Below, piece after piece: positions 26,309-37,000 of a stretch of DNA of 54,576 nt. This stretch comes from Planctomycetaceae bacterium (GTDB taxonomy: Bacteria > Planctomycetota > Planctomycetia > Planctomycetales > Planctomycetaceae). The notes under the pieces were generated by a model. That model was not told the origin of the DNA and did no database searches. It was given only the letters and a program-made list of their open reading frames with translations. The position numbers were made by a program, and so were the translations under genes. Position 1 is the stretch's first letter, and every line of letters starts with the position of its first letter. Where the stretch lies: contig JAGQPX010000037.1 of NCBI GenBank assembly GCA_020426505.1, positions 1-54,576 on the forward strand. Direction: 5' to 3'.

Positions 26309-29305
26309 ATGGTTCCAACGGGTGACGAAGGAGGAATGTCTCACGGCGAAGACGTGAGTCGCCCCACGAGCGAACCGGATGCACCTTCTCGTCGTCGAGT
26401 TCACCGATCCGGATTGCAGCACGGCTTGATCCCCGATGTGCTGCGAAGTGTGACGCGGTCAGTCTCACGTCGTCCGTCCGGCGTGCTATGGCTCGTGACA
26501 CTGCTGGTACTCCTCTCACTGGGAATCTCGGCCCGTTTCCTGTCATTCAAGACGGATCGTTCCGATCTCATTGATGCGAATGCGGAGTTCCAGCAACGCT
26601 GGCTGGAGTACACGTCACGTTTCGGACAGAACTCGGATGCCGTCGTGGTGGTTGAGTCTCAGGACACGAACGCAATCAAGCGAGTTTTGGATGATCTCGG
26701 TCGCCAGCTGGAGGCTCAACCGCAACTCTTTGACCGGGTGTTCTACAAGTTTGATCCGACGACATTGAAGGGGAAGGGGCTGCAGTACCTGCCGTCGGAG
26801 GAACTCGAGTACTGCCTGAATTCTCTCAACCAGTACGGCGACATTCTGGACGGTCGCTGGGACCGTGCGGGACTGCAAACGACGACCGAGACCCTCAACC
26901 GGCGCTTGAAGGATCAAGATCCCGCCGAGCGAACAGTCGCCCTCACTCAGGCTCATACGCTGACATATAGTTTGCGGGACTTCGTTGTCTCCGGGGAATT
27001 TACGTCTCCCTGGCCAACCTGTTTTTCTGAGTCGGCACGGTTCGACGCCTCCTCATTCCAACCGATCTACCAGATCACCGAATCAGGACACATGGGGTTT
27101 CTGCTGACGGTGCTGGTCGATGGAGGTGATGATTTTCAAGGGTCATCGCAGTCCATCGACCGTTTGCGAGAGTTGATCGGGGACACGGAGGAGTTGTACC
27201 CCGGCGTCGAGATCGGGCTGACGGGAATTCCAATTCTGGAAAGTGACGAGATGCGGCGATCGCAGTCCGACATGACAATCGCGTCGGTCATCTCGTTCGT
27301 CGGAGTCGGACTGTTGCTGCTGTTGGGGTTTCGAGGCGTGCGTCATCCTGCGTTGGCCATGTTGATGTTGCTCGTCGGGCTGTCATGGTCAGTCGGGTAT
27401 GCAACGCTGGTGGTGGGGCACCTCAACATTCTCTCGGTCTCATTTACGGCGATCCTCGTCGGCCTCGGGATCGACTTCGCAATTCACTACCTGGCTCGAT
27501 ATCTGGAGTTGAGACACGCAGGAGTTGAGTTGCGGCCCGCCTTGTTGCGAACATCGTGGGGAGTGGGGACCGGGATTGTGACGGCAGCGGTGACGACCGC
27601 GCTGGCGTTCTTCTGTGCGACCTTTACCACGTTTCTCGGCGTTGCTGAGCTGGGCATCATCGCAGGTGGAGGCATTCTGCTGTGCTGTGTCACGACCTTT
27701 GTTGTGCTGCCGGCCTTGATCGCGATCGCGGACCGACGCGTTGAGCCGCGTCGGCTTCCCTCGCAGTTTCAGGGGGTGCTGCTCCGTCGGCTGACGGCCA
27801 GGCGACCCATGATTGTCACGATTGCCACGATCGCGGCGATCATCGTGATCAGCACCGGGAGCCTGACACTCGTCGATGGTCATGTCGTCCCGAAGGTGAA
27901 GTACGATTCGAACCTGCTCAACCTGCAGGCTCGCGGAGTCGACTCGGTGAACCTCCAGAACCGGGTCTTTCGTGAATCACAGGGGTCGCTGCTTTATGCG
28001 GTCTCGCTCGCCAAGAGCCCTCAGGAGTTGTTGCAGCGTAAGGCGGCATTCGAGCAATTGTCGTCCGTCGGTCGCGTCGAAGAACTGGCTTCACAATTCC
28101 CTCGGGATCAAAGCGGCGTCACGGTTCAACTCGTGAGTGACATCAACAAAAAACTGTCGCATCTCTCCGAGTTCCCGCGTGAGTTTCCCCGCCTCAATCC
28201 TCAGGCGATCGGTCTGGCACTGGAGGACCTGTTTCTTTCCCTGCGGAACATTAATTCACCCCAGGGGGTCGAGGCGGTCACCGCACTGGATGAACTGTTG
28301 AACAAGTTGGAAACGTTCCCTTTGCAAAAACAGGTCGGACTTCTCGACAACTATCAGTACGCGATGCTGGCCGCGCTCAAAGGACAGTTCGAGGCGATCG
28401 CCACTGTCGCTGATCCGACACCCGTCTCGCCCGGCGACTTTCCCGAAGCGGTTCGAGAGCGATTCGTCAGCAGGGATGGGACATGGCTATTGCGGGTCTA
28501 TCCCGAATCACAGGTCTGGGATGAGGAGCCGCTTGCCAGATTCGTCGATGACGTGCGAACGGTCGACCCGGATGTGACCGGAACGCCCCTCCAGAACTTC
28601 GAGGCAGCTGGTCAGATTCGCGACAGTTACCTCCAGTCGGCCATTTACGCGCTGATGGTGATTTGGATCGTGCTTCTCGTCGACGCTGTTGATTCTGTGG
28701 CGCTGGTGATCGGCATGGTGACTCCCCTGGCCGTCATCGGAGCGACCTTCGCCGTTTTTCCTGAGCCGCAAAAACTTCTCAACCCCGTCGAGGTTCTTGC
28801 TCTGTATCTCGCATTGACGACAGCAGCGACCGCGATCTTCGACTTCACCAATGTGCGCAACACGTTTCTGACCATGCTGCCTCCTTTAGCCGGTAGTGCA
28901 TTGATGTTCGGGATCCTTGGATTCTGCGGGATCGATCTCAATCCGGCGAATCTGATCGTGCTTCCACTCATCCTCGGGATCGGCGTCGATGACGGCGTGC
29001 ACGTGATGCACGACTTTCGCATGCAGTCCGGCGTCTACAGGACGTCGGCGAGTACGATCAACGCGATCATGCTCACCTCACTCACGTCGATGATCGGATT
29101 CGGCAGTATGCTTGTCGCCGCCCATCGGGGCCTGGCGAGCCTCGGACTCGTGCTGGTGATTGGCGTCGGCAGCTGCCTGTTCGTTTCGTTGGTGACACTC
29201 CCGGCGATCCTCACGCTGCTCTCTCGTCGTCGCGTTGATCAGGCCTCGCACTCAACCGTGGCCACGCCTCACGAAGTGAGCCACCCGATGGTGACGCACT
29301 CCTGA
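26309..29305 (+). CDS. MMPL/RND-family exporter, HpnN-like
   Basis: This 998-residue inner-membrane protein has the duplicated RND architecture: one span near residues 52-72, a large extracytoplasmic loop, a block of spans at about 325-475 (including VSFTAILVGLGIDFAIHYLARY), a second loop, and a second block at about 770-975 (including LILGIGVDDGVHVMHDF). The GIDFAIH and GVDDGVH charged-span motifs are where proton-coupling residues lie in this superfamily. The loops with YLPSEELEYCLNSLNQYG resemble hopanoid transporter HpnN, so lipid export to the outer membrane is likely; the cargo is inferred. No hopanoid biosynthesis genes are in the window. A second in-frame ATG at 26336 is possible but has its ribosome site too close. 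Confidence 0.87.
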   Translation: MVPTGDEGGMSHGEDVSRPTSEPDAPSRRRVHRSGLQHGLIPDVLRSVTRSVSRRPSGVLWLVTLLVLLSLGISARFLSFKTDRSDLIDANAEFQQRWLEYTSRFGQNSDAVVVVESQDTNAIKRVLDDLGRQLEAQPQLFDRVFYKFDPTTLKGKGLQYLPSEELEYCLNSLNQYGDILDGRWDRAGLQTTTETLNRRLKDQDPAERTVALTQAHTLTYSLRDFVVSGEFTSPWPTCFSESARFDASSFQPIYQITESGHMGFLLTVLVDGGDDFQGSSQSIDRLRELIGDTEELYPGVEIGLTGIPILESDEMRRSQSDMTIASVISFVGVGLLLLLGFRGVRHPALAMLMLLVGLSWSVGYATLVVGHLNILSVSFTAILVGLGIDFAIHYLARYLELRHAGVELRPALLRTSWGVGTGIVTAAVTTALAFFCATFTTFLGVAELGIIAGGGILLCCVTTFVVLPALIAIADRRVEPRRLPSQFQGVLLRRLTARRPMIVTIATIAAIIVISTGSLTLVDGHVVPKVKYDSNLLNLQARGVDSVNLQNRVFRESQGSLLYAVSLAKSPQELLQRKAAFEQLSSVGRVEELASQFPRDQSGVTVQLVSDINKKLSHLSEFPREFPRLNPQAIGLALEDLFLSLRNINSPQGVEAVTALDELLNKLETFPLQKQVGLLDNYQYAMLAALKGQFEAIATVADPTPVSPGDFPEAVRERFVSRDGTWLLRVYPESQVWDEEPLARFVDDVRTVDPDVTGTPLQNFEAAGQIRDSYLQSAIYALMVIWIVLLVDAVDSVALVIGMVTPLAVIGATFAVFPEPQKLLNPVEVLALYLALTTAATAIFDFTNVRNTFLTMLPPLAGSALMFGILGFCGIDLNPANLIVLPLILGIGVDDGVHVMHDFRMQSGVYRTSASTINAIMLTSLTSMIGFGSMLVAAHRGLASLGLVLVIGVGSCLFVSLVTLPAILTLLSRRRVDQASHSTVATPHEVSHPMVTHS

Positions 29306-29570
29306 CCGTCCCAGATGTGGGAGGATGCATTGATTCATGGGCATTGCGTGAGATGCTGAACGTCCGTTCCCGGTGTGGTACGGAGGCAACGATTGGGAGG
29401 AATCGTCCGAAACGTCAAGGACGGACGTCTTTCCTGAATAAGTCTGAGCGGGTGAGGGCGATTCGTCGGCGAAAACGTCGTTTCCGGGGCAGAATTACGG
29501 AACGCGGCCGATTACGTAACTGCTTTATTTGGGGCCACTCTTGTCCTCCCACCACAGCGTCTCCCCTGAT

Positions 29571-30785
29571 ATGAATGCCTCTGGCAGCACCGCGATCCCG
29601 GTCGTCGAGACAGCGGCCATTGCGGTCGAGGATTCAGCGTGTCAGACGGCTTGCGTCGCTTCGGTTCCGACGACTCGGTTCTACTACATGGATGCCATGC
29701 GGGGCGTCCTGATGATGCTGGGCGTCGTGCTCCACGCAGCTTACGTCTTTTCGCCGACTCGATCCTGGGTGATCTCTGACCCGCAGTCGTCGAGATTCCT
29801 CGAGGTCTTCAGCGAATACATGCGATTGTTCCGCATGCCGGCGTTCTTTGTGATCTCCGGGTTCTTCGCCATGATGAGCCTCCAGCGATACAGCATCGAT
29901 GTTTTTCTCCGCGTGCGATTGAAGCGTATCGTGCTCCCACTCGTGAGCGCCGCGCTGACTCTCAATGTGGCGCAGATTTACTTCGTGGAGCGATTCGTTA
30001 ATGGGAATACGACCAGTCTCTCGGAGTTCTTCACAAAGGTCCTTCCCGAACGCATGATCGCGGGGGACTGGGTTCAACATCTCTGGTTCCTCAACACTCT
30101 GATTTTCTTCTTCGTGGCAGCGGTCGTCATCTTCCTGCTGATGCCATTGATTCCACAAAGCTGGAAACAAAGCCGATTGCTCGATTCACTGCGGCAGGAT
30201 TGCCGGTTCATGTTGATCCTCCCCGTGACTCTCCTCGGATGGGATCTCGTAGAGCGCCTGGGACACGGTTGGGCAGACACTCCGTTGCTGTGCGGTTTCC
30301 TGAATCTCGATGAGTTTGCGATTTACTTTCCGTATTTCGTACTCGGGCTCTGGTTATATGTCGACCACAAACTCCGTGATGAGTTTCAACAGCCGGCGAC
30401 ATGGCAGCTTTGGTCATTTGTTCCGTGTCTTGTCGTTTACGCATCGCTTCGGGGGGTGCATGGCCTCCACATCACATCCGTGCTGAGGGAATATTCGGAG
30501 GTTCTCTTCATCCTGTTGTGCACCCAACTGTGTTTCATCGGATTCCAGAAATACGCGGATCGGAACTCACCATACTTTCGTTACTTCGCAGACGCCTCGT
30601 ACACGGTCTATCTGTTCCATCACATCTTCGTGGTGATGATTGGCACACTGCTGATGCCGGTGAACGTCATGCCGGTGTTCAAGTTCCTCGTGATCGCGAC
30701 GTCCAGCCTGATGATCACTCTGGTGATTCACCACTTTCTGATTCTTCGTGTGCCGCTGCTGCGGCTGATGTTCAATGGAAAGTAG
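29571..30785 (+). CDS. Acyltransferase-3 family membrane protein (OpgC-like)
   Basis: About 404 residues from the ATG at 29571; a TTG at 29529 in the same frame is less likely. The protein has about ten hydrophobic spans and the acyltransferase-3 signature: YMDAMRGVLMMLGVVLHAAYVF, containing the Arg and His thought to take part in catalysis, then LFRMPAFFVISGFFAMM. A C-terminal YTVYLFHHIFVVMIGT also fits. Such proteins O-acylate glycans or lipids at the inner membrane; OpgC succinylates periplasmic glucans. The substrate is unknown. It follows the exporter by 265 bp of apparently non-coding DNA and is 57 bp before the envelope-machine genes, though I see no proof of a shared transcript. Confidence 0.87.
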   Translation: MNASGSTAIPVVETAAIAVEDSACQTACVASVPTTRFYYMDAMRGVLMMLGVVLHAAYVFSPTRSWVISDPQSSRFLEVFSEYMRLFRMPAFFVISGFFAMMSLQRYSIDVFLRVRLKRIVLPLVSAALTLNVAQIYFVERFVNGNTTSLSEFFTKVLPERMIAGDWVQHLWFLNTLIFFFVAAVVIFLLMPLIPQSWKQSRLLDSLRQDCRFMLILPVTLLGWDLVERLGHGWADTPLLCGFLNLDEFAIYFPYFVLGLWLYVDHKLRDEFQQPATWQLWSFVPCLVVYASLRGVHGLHITSVLREYSEVLFILLCTQLCFIGFQKYADRNSPYFRYFADASYTVYLFHHIFVVMIGTLLMPVNVMPVFKFLVIATSSLMITLVIHHFLILRVPLLRLMFNGK

Positions 30786-30842
30786 TGTGGGACGACCGGC
30801 CTCGTTGACAGAGCCTGTGCACGCCCATAGCATGAATCGGCG

Positions 30843-31853
30843 ATGACTGATGTGTCGCCAAGCCTTCTGGCGGCGCATGTGACTCCTCCCTCCCCGGCCC
30901 CGCTGAATGCAAGTGGCATCGGCAATCTGGCCGTGATAACGCCGACGCACATGACAGCGATTCAGGAACCACCGCCGGGTCAGCTTCCCCCGCCGCCGGT
31001 GATGAAGGTGACGAGCTACGATCGGGTGAGTTCGTTCATGATGGCGCTGGTTGCAGCACTTGTCATTTCGGTGTTGATCGTAATTGCGATCTGGTATGTG
31101 CGGCGCCCCCCGCCGCAGAGCGAACTGGTGCCGCTGGAGATGCTGCAAGTCAGCGGCGGCTTCGAGGACGGGAACCCTGATGACACGTGGGATCTGCAGT
31201 CGCCCGATCCGGAAGATCCCAATGCAACAGTGGAAGAGGAGGCGGAAGAGGTCTCGGTCGAAGAGGTGTTGGAAAACGTCGTTGACCTGTCCGATCAGGC
31301 GACCGAACAGCTTGAACAAGTCGTCGCTAACTCAGCAGCCAATTCCGGGAAGGTGGGAAGTGCCACGGGGACCGGAGGGCGTCCGTTAGGCAACGGCCCG
31401 GGTGCGGGAGGGGTTTCTCGCGAGCAACGTTGGTTCATTCGCTTCGGGCAGGATGCTTCGCTGGATGAATACGCCCGCCAACTCGACTTCTTCGGAATCG
31501 AACTGGGTGTGCTGCAACCGGAGGGGCAGATCATCTATGTTTCGAACTTCAGCAGTTCCCCCAAAAAACGCACGGCTGATTCGGGCAAAGGCGAGAACCG
31601 TTTGTACATGACATGGCAAAGCGGAGAACGTCGTGCCAGCGATGAAGCCCTTTTGAAGAAGGCCGGAGTGCCGGCAACGAGGCAGTCGATCATCTTTCAC
31701 TTTTACCCCTTGAAGACCGAGCAACAGTTAGCGTCGATCGAGTACAATTATCGGAAGCGCCCCGCGGCGGAAATCCGGCGAACGTACTTCATGGCGAAGA
31801 AACAGGGCAGCGGATACATCTTCGACGTGACTCGACAGACGTATCTCCGATGA
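30843..31853 (+). CDS. Single-span membrane protein, TonB/TolA-like layout
   Basis: No named family is recognised. The 336-residue protein has a Pro-rich cytoplasmic N-terminus (with PPPGQLPPPP at 43-52) and one membrane span at about 65-86. A Pro/acid-rich stretch with many Glu follows (VEEEAEEVSVEEVLENVV near 130-150), then a Gly-rich linker and a folded C-terminal domain from about residue 195 (REQRWFIRFGQDASLDEYAR, DFFGIELGVL). A short N-terminus, one span, an extended linker and a compact periplasmic domain is the plan of TonB and TolA. It directly precedes an ExbB/TolQ gene and two ExbD/TolR genes, so it is the obvious candidate for the energy-transducing partner. The homology itself is not shown. 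Confidence 0.8.
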   Translation: MTDVSPSLLAAHVTPPSPAPLNASGIGNLAVITPTHMTAIQEPPPGQLPPPPVMKVTSYDRVSSFMMALVAALVISVLIVIAIWYVRRPPPQSELVPLEMLQVSGGFEDGNPDDTWDLQSPDPEDPNATVEEEAEEVSVEEVLENVVDLSDQATEQLEQVVANSAANSGKVGSATGTGGRPLGNGPGAGGVSREQRWFIRFGQDASLDEYARQLDFFGIELGVLQPEGQIIYVSNFSSSPKKRTADSGKGENRLYMTWQSGERRASDEALLKKAGVPATRQSIIFHFYPLKTEQQLASIEYNYRKRPAAEIRRTYFMAKKQGSGYIFDVTRQTYLR

Positions 31854-31951
31854 CCATCATTGCTGCGAAACAAAGAGTGACAAATACGGAGCAAGGTCTC
31901 GGTCAAAGAGCGATCAGCGTTTCGGCACGAGCAGACAAAATCAGATCTCAG

Positions 31952-31958
31952 GGAGGAG
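31952..31958 (+). promoter_or_regulatory. Strong ribosome-site-like sequence before a short overlapping frame
   Basis: GGAGGAG lies five bases before an ATG at 31964. That ATG opens a 58-codon frame ending at 32140, which overlaps the start of the ExbB gene in another frame. The encoded peptide looks arbitrary. The site could be chance, a leader peptide, or a way to load ribosomes near the ExbB start; the ExbB ATG at 32016 has its own GAGG. Confidence 0.3.
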
Positions 31959-32015
31959 TTCAGATGCCAGGACGGCGGGAAACTGACAGAGATGACTCAT
32001 CACATGTGAGGACCG

Positions 32016-32660
32016 ATGGATTTCATTTTCGACTGGGCTGGCCCAATCATTTACGCGTCGTTGGGGGTCGCCGCCTTATACGGCGTGTTCTGCGTCATCC
32101 TCCTGTTACGCAAGATCAAGGAAAAACGGTTTGCCAATGAAGCGGCAGCCGCCGATTTTCTCGATCAGATGCACGAACACCTGGAGAAACGCGACTTCGA
32201 CGGGGCGGCTGAGTTGTGCGATTCGCCACCCTTCTGGGCAAAAGCGGTCCCCCAGTTGATTCTCGTCGCGTTGGCGAACAAGGATCGTCCTCTGCCCAAA
32301 CTCCGCCGCATGCTCGCGGAAAAGTTTGAACGCGATGTGCTCGCCGATCTGGAGTATCGTCACTCGTGGATCGGGACGATTGTGAAAACCGCACCGATGC
32401 TGGGGCTACTCGGTACGGTGAGTGGCATGATCCTCGCCTTCGCCAAGATTGCCACGAGTCAGCAGACCGGGTCTGACCCCAAGGCACTTGCAGACGACAT
32501 CAGTCTCGCGTTGCTGACGACAGCGATGGGTTTGACAGTGGCGATTCCTCTCGTACTTCTCGGTGCATTGGTGCAGGTCCGCATCGGCAAACTTCAGGAC
32601 TCCGTTCAGCAGTATGTCGGCGAGTTTCTGGACGATCTCGAATCGGCAAACTCCGTTTAG
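32016..32660 (+). CDS. MotA/TolQ/ExbB proton-channel protein
   Basis: This 214-residue inner-membrane protein has three spans at about residues 7-31, 118-145 and 163-188. The cytoplasmic loop and the signature TAPMLGLLGTVSGMILAF match the MotA/TolQ/ExbB family. With ExbD-type partners it would form a proton-driven motor pulling on an envelope protein. The ATG is preceded by GAGG five bases upstream. The two following genes encode ExbD-like partners and the preceding one a TonB/TolA-like protein, so the motor parts are complete. It is normal in length for the family and lacks the long N-terminal periplasmic extension seen in some planctomycete ExbB proteins. Confidence 0.93.
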   Translation: MDFIFDWAGPIIYASLGVAALYGVFCVILLLRKIKEKRFANEAAAADFLDQMHEHLEKRDFDGAAELCDSPPFWAKAVPQLILVALANKDRPLPKLRRMLAEKFERDVLADLEYRHSWIGTIVKTAPMLGLLGTVSGMILAFAKIATSQQTGSDPKALADDISLALLTTAMGLTVAIPLVLLGALVQVRIGKLQDSVQQYVGEFLDDLESANSV

Positions 32661-32738
32661 ATGTCGGCGCGTCCACGGTCCATCGAGAGGCAATCACCGC
32701 TTCGAGCTTTCTGCATTCCCTGTCTGTGAGTCAACGTT

Positions 32739-33194
32739 TTGCCCGGCAAGTCTCTATTCAGCGACGGCTCTTCCGCTCAGCGAAGGATCAAGTCCGACGC
32801 GGATCTGGACATTACGCCGATGATCGACGTGGTGTTCCTGTTGCTGATTTTTTTCATGGTGACATCAACCATGCAACAGGAGACCAAACTTCAGGTGCCC
32901 CCCGCGAAGCATGGCAAAGGCGTGAGCACCGACTCGGCCGTGGTCATCACGATCGTCACGCGGGATGAAACCCCTGAAATCTATCTCAGTGACGGTCCCA
33001 CAGGGAGCCCCGCACAATTGAGCGAGGTGTCTCCGTACGTTCAGTCATCGTTGGCCAGTGAAGGATCCTCGAAAACAGTCATCATCAAAGCGGATCGCGA
33101 GCTGCCGTCCGGCTTTGTCGAAGAGGTCGCACGGGCTGCGAATGAAGGCGGAGAAGATTTGACATTCTATGTTGGAGTCCAGGACAAGAAGTAA
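32739..33194 (+). CDS. ExbD/TolR-family protein 1
   Basis: This 151-residue protein has one span at about 29-46, preceded by LDITPMIDVVFLLLIFFM; D30 is the conserved proton-carrying Asp of ExbD/TolR. The rest is a small periplasmic domain. The only reasonable initiation codon is TTG at 32739, since the frame is closed just upstream by a TGA at 32727 and the first Met is inside the span. It lies 78 bp after the ExbB-like gene. It should assemble with that protein and possibly with the second ExbD-like protein. Confidence 0.9.
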   Translation: MPGKSLFSDGSSAQRRIKSDADLDITPMIDVVFLLLIFFMVTSTMQQETKLQVPPAKHGKGVSTDSAVVITIVTRDETPEIYLSDGPTGSPAQLSEVSPYVQSSLASEGSSKTVIIKADRELPSGFVEEVARAANEGGEDLTFYVGVQDKK

Positions 33195-33260
33195 CGTCAA
33201 CGGCAATCCTTACACGGACCATTTAACACTCACGTTCGAGAAACCCGAAGTCCTTCACTC

Positions 33261-33980
33261 ATGCCGATCCAGTTCCGATGTCCATCCTGCCGTCAGCGGC
33301 TCAGCATCACTCGCCGTAAGGCGGGGATGAACGTCGCCTGCCCTGCATGTGGCGAACAGGTGCAGGTGCCGGTCGTCGACGATGAGCCGGCGCGGGCTGT
33401 TGATGCGGTCACTGAGCCGGTTGGCATCGAACCGGAGGAAGACGACTCCTCGCCGGAGGCCGTCGAGGCGCAGACAACGCAACTGAGTCATGAGAGCGCC
33501 GAGCCGCAGGGACATCTCAGATCACATGAGGCCGAGGATGAAGAGGAGGGGTTTCACCTCTCGCGGCGAGTTGAACTCGACGACGAACTCGACATGACCC
33601 CAATGGTCGACGTGACGTTTCTACTTCTCATCTTTTTCATGATCACGGCGTCATTCAGCTTGCAGAAGTCGATGGAGTCTGAGCCTCCTGAGCCGGAAAA
33701 AGAGGGATACGCTCAAATGCCGACCATCGACGACCTTGCTGACGAGTCCGTGATTGTTGAGATTGATGAGAATGACACAATCTTCGTCGACGACGAAGCG
33801 GTCGGCGGTCCGGGTGAATTGGAGGATGTGCTCCGCCACAAGGTCGCCAGTGAACAAAAACTTGAGATGATTATCGAACCCCACTATCAGGCGAAACATG
33901 GAACTGTTGTCGCTGTCACGGATGCCGGCGTGACGGTCGGGATGCAGCGGATTCGCCGTGTCTCGACACCAAACGAGTAG
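33261..33980 (+). CDS. ExbD/TolR-family protein 2 with N-terminal zinc ribbon
   Basis: This 239-residue protein combines two parts. Residues 1-35 form a zinc-ribbon-like module with CPSC (C7, C10) and CPAC (C27, C30). An acidic linker of about 70 residues follows. The ExbD/TolR part begins with LDMTPMVDVTFLLLIFFM, with the conserved D117 and one span at about 116-133, and ends in a periplasmic domain. The zinc ribbon and linker should face the cytoplasm, where they could bind a regulator or nucleic acid; that is inference. Short CxxC modules of this sort are common in planctomycete proteins, but their fusion to a motor subunit is unusual. It lies 66 bp after the first ExbD gene. Confidence 0.88.
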   Translation: MPIQFRCPSCRQRLSITRRKAGMNVACPACGEQVQVPVVDDEPARAVDAVTEPVGIEPEEDDSSPEAVEAQTTQLSHESAEPQGHLRSHEAEDEEEGFHLSRRVELDDELDMTPMVDVTFLLLIFFMITASFSLQKSMESEPPEPEKEGYAQMPTIDDLADESVIVEIDENDTIFVDDEAVGGPGELEDVLRHKVASEQKLEMIIEPHYQAKHGTVVAVTDAGVTVGMQRIRRVSTPNE

Positions 33981-34022
33981 CCGACGTCAGTTCACATTCG
34001 CAACAAGAAGTCACTGCCAGTT

Positions 34023-37000
34023 ATGCCTCACCTGCAAATCAAGTTACCGGACGACGGAGTTCGCACGGTCGAACTCGACAAGCGGGCGCCATTGTCGATC
34101 GGGCAGCACCCGTCGAATGACGTCTGCATCGACGGAGACGATGTCGAGTTGATGCATTGCCGTGTGAGTTACAGCAAGAAGACAGGTATTGAAGTCATCG
34201 CGGCGGGCATCGACGGTGTCGATATCAACGGCACGCTGGTTCAGAAAGCGGTATTGGAGCCGGGTGACGTGCTCCGAATCGGCGAGGCGAACATCACCCT
34301 TGTTTCCGAAGATGCAGGGACCACCAAGGCTCCTCAGCAGGATGATGCCGGTCCCGGCACGTTCGGACTGCGACCTTTGACGGCTGAGTTTGATTCACCG
34401 GACGTCAAGAACCCCAATGAGCCGCTGACGGCCGACGAGATCATCAGCGAGGACGATCCGCTGACCGCAGACGAGATCATCACGGATGACGACGAGAGTG
34501 ATCGGCAGCGGCGAAAGAAGAAACGATCGAAGGAGCGGGTCAAGTCCGACGACCGTAAGCAGCGACGCAAATCCCGAAGTGACGCGGGAGCCGACGCTGA
34601 TGACGACTGGCCAAACCTGACGCCCGAAGAGCTGTCCGGCGTCGATCCCAGAGACGCCCGCGTTCAAGATGCGAAAAGGCCGGTTTCACCGAAGACAGAG
34701 GATGACTCTGACGCGGGATCGGCGACGGAATCAATCCCTCCGCGTCGTCATCAGCGACATCTGCGTCCCGGCGAACGGGATCCGGTCCGATCTCCACTGG
34801 TTCTCAGTCTGGGCGGAGGAGCCGCAATCTTGGCGCTTGTTGGACTGACGTTCTGGTTCATTCTCAGCCGCCAGTCGACGCAACAGGATTTCGACAAGGC
34901 CCTCGCCTTGATGGAGGAAGGCAAGTACAACGACGCGATCAAGGGGTTCGAAGAATTCCTCATTGTTCACCCACGAGACCCTCTCGCGGATGACGCCCAG
35001 GTCAACTTGTGGGTCTCACGGATTGATCGACAGATCGGCGGGGCCTCACCAAACTGGGCTGAGGGACTGAAGGAACTCGAAGGATTCATCAACGCCCGAC
35101 GAGATGCCGAAGGCTTCGACGAACAGCAAGGCATGATCCGTGAGCGGGCCGAACAGATCGCCGAGGGGGCAGCAGTCGCAGCGGGAAAAGTCTACGACCG
35201 GAGTCTGCTCGACGTGGCCGACTCAGCTCAAAGTATTCTGGAGCGATACCAGACAGAAGACGCTGCCACCTCGGCTCTACTGAAACGGATCGAAACCGCG
35301 CGGCGGGTTTCTCTTGCGGCGATTCTCAAGTACGAAGCGCTCACGGACGCATTGGCCGCGATGGAGGCCGCTTTGCAGAGGAAGTCCCCGCTCGAAGCAC
35401 TCGTCACGCGCAGAGAGCTTTTGTCGAGATATCCGGAATTCACGAATGACTCCAAAGTCGTCGCCAAGCTCGCGACGACACTGACCGCTGAACGTGACGC
35501 CGTCAGCGAAAGGGTCGAGACCATCGATGCCGTGACCGACGAACACCCAACGGCCTTCCCTCCCGCGCTCGTTCTCACGTTTCATGCCCGATCGCGAACG
35601 GATGAGGTCTCGGTGGGACGCACCGTGTTCGGCATCGTCAAAGACAGTTGTTATGCCGTCGACAACATCACGGGAGAGCCTGTCTGGCGGAGAGTGATCG
35701 GCTGGGACACGCCGTTCTTCCCGGTCCCCATCAGTACAACGGTGTCGGCGTTGTTGGTGTTCGATACGAATCACGATGAACTCGTGTGCGTCGACCAACA
35801 GTCCGGAGCCCTGTTGTGGCGACAACCGGCGATTCAAGCGGTGAGTGGTCCTCCGTTGATCGACGAAGGGCAGGCGTATGTTGTGGGAGCGTCCGGCACG
35901 CTCAGCAAACTCGATCTGGAATCGGGACAGGTCATATCGCAACTCACCTTCTCGCAACCGCTGCTCTCACCGCCGGCTGTGCTCAACGATGATGCCCGGA
36001 TTGTTGTCTGTGGCGATCAGGAGGTCGTCTACACGCTCACCAAGCGTCCATTCGCGTGTGCTGCCGTCTCACACCTCGGTCAGGCTCCCGAGAGCGTCGC
36101 TGCTCCCGTGTTACCGATGGGGGCTCTCGTCATGGTGGCTGAGAATCTCCCGGAAGATCAATCGCAGCTCCATGTGCTGGACACGCGGAATGAGGGAGAC
36201 AAGCTGACCGAAGCAGCCGCACTGGCGATCCCGGGACACGTCGTTGATCCGCCAGTCATTCGCGGACGGGATGTGTTCGTCCCGTCGACCGGAGAGCGGG
36301 TGACGTCGTTCTCAGCGACCGATGAGAAAGGTCAGCCCCCCTTGACCGAAGGAGCCCGGTATGAGTCGGAAGGCGCCACTCGCAGCCCCATGTTCCTCGC
36401 AACAGGTCCGGATCGGCAAGTCTGGATGGCCAGTCGCAACCTCCGCAAGTTGCAGTTGCTTGCAGATGCGATCGAGGCCGATGCGAGGATTCTCGAACTG
36501 GGCATCGCGACCCAGCCGTTGCAACAGATCGGAAAACAGATTTACGTCGGTAGTCGCCGACCGTACACCGGCGCGATGACTTTGTTTCAGGCGGATCGCG
36601 ATCAACTCACGAGCGAATGGCAAGTCGTCCTCGGTGGTGAGATCCTTTCATTCGGAACACTCCCGAATCAGGACGGATTGATTGCAGTTTCGGAATCGGG
36701 CGATGTCTTCCGTGTCAGCGATTCCCAGATGCAAACGGGGGGATTCCTCACCAACTCGACCGTCCGCATCAAACTTCCGGATGGATTGACGACTCCACTG
36801 GGAGCAACACAAACCGAGAGCGGCCGCGTCGATGTCTGGTGTGGAGATCCTGCCCCTCAGATGTGGGTCATCAATCGACTCGGCCAGGTGGAACGGAACT
36901 TTCCACTCCCGGGTCTTCTCGATGCGGCTCCCACGCGGATGGGCAAGTTCATCGCCCTGCCGTTGCCGGACCGGGTGCATCTGATCTCTCAGGATGGTTC

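Noticed and set aside
29317..29574. 85-codon frame between the exporter and the acyltransferase
   Set aside because: It is Arg-rich with no domain and no ribosome site, consistent with non-coding GC-rich DNA. I see nothing certain in 29306-29570 except weak small inverted repeats.
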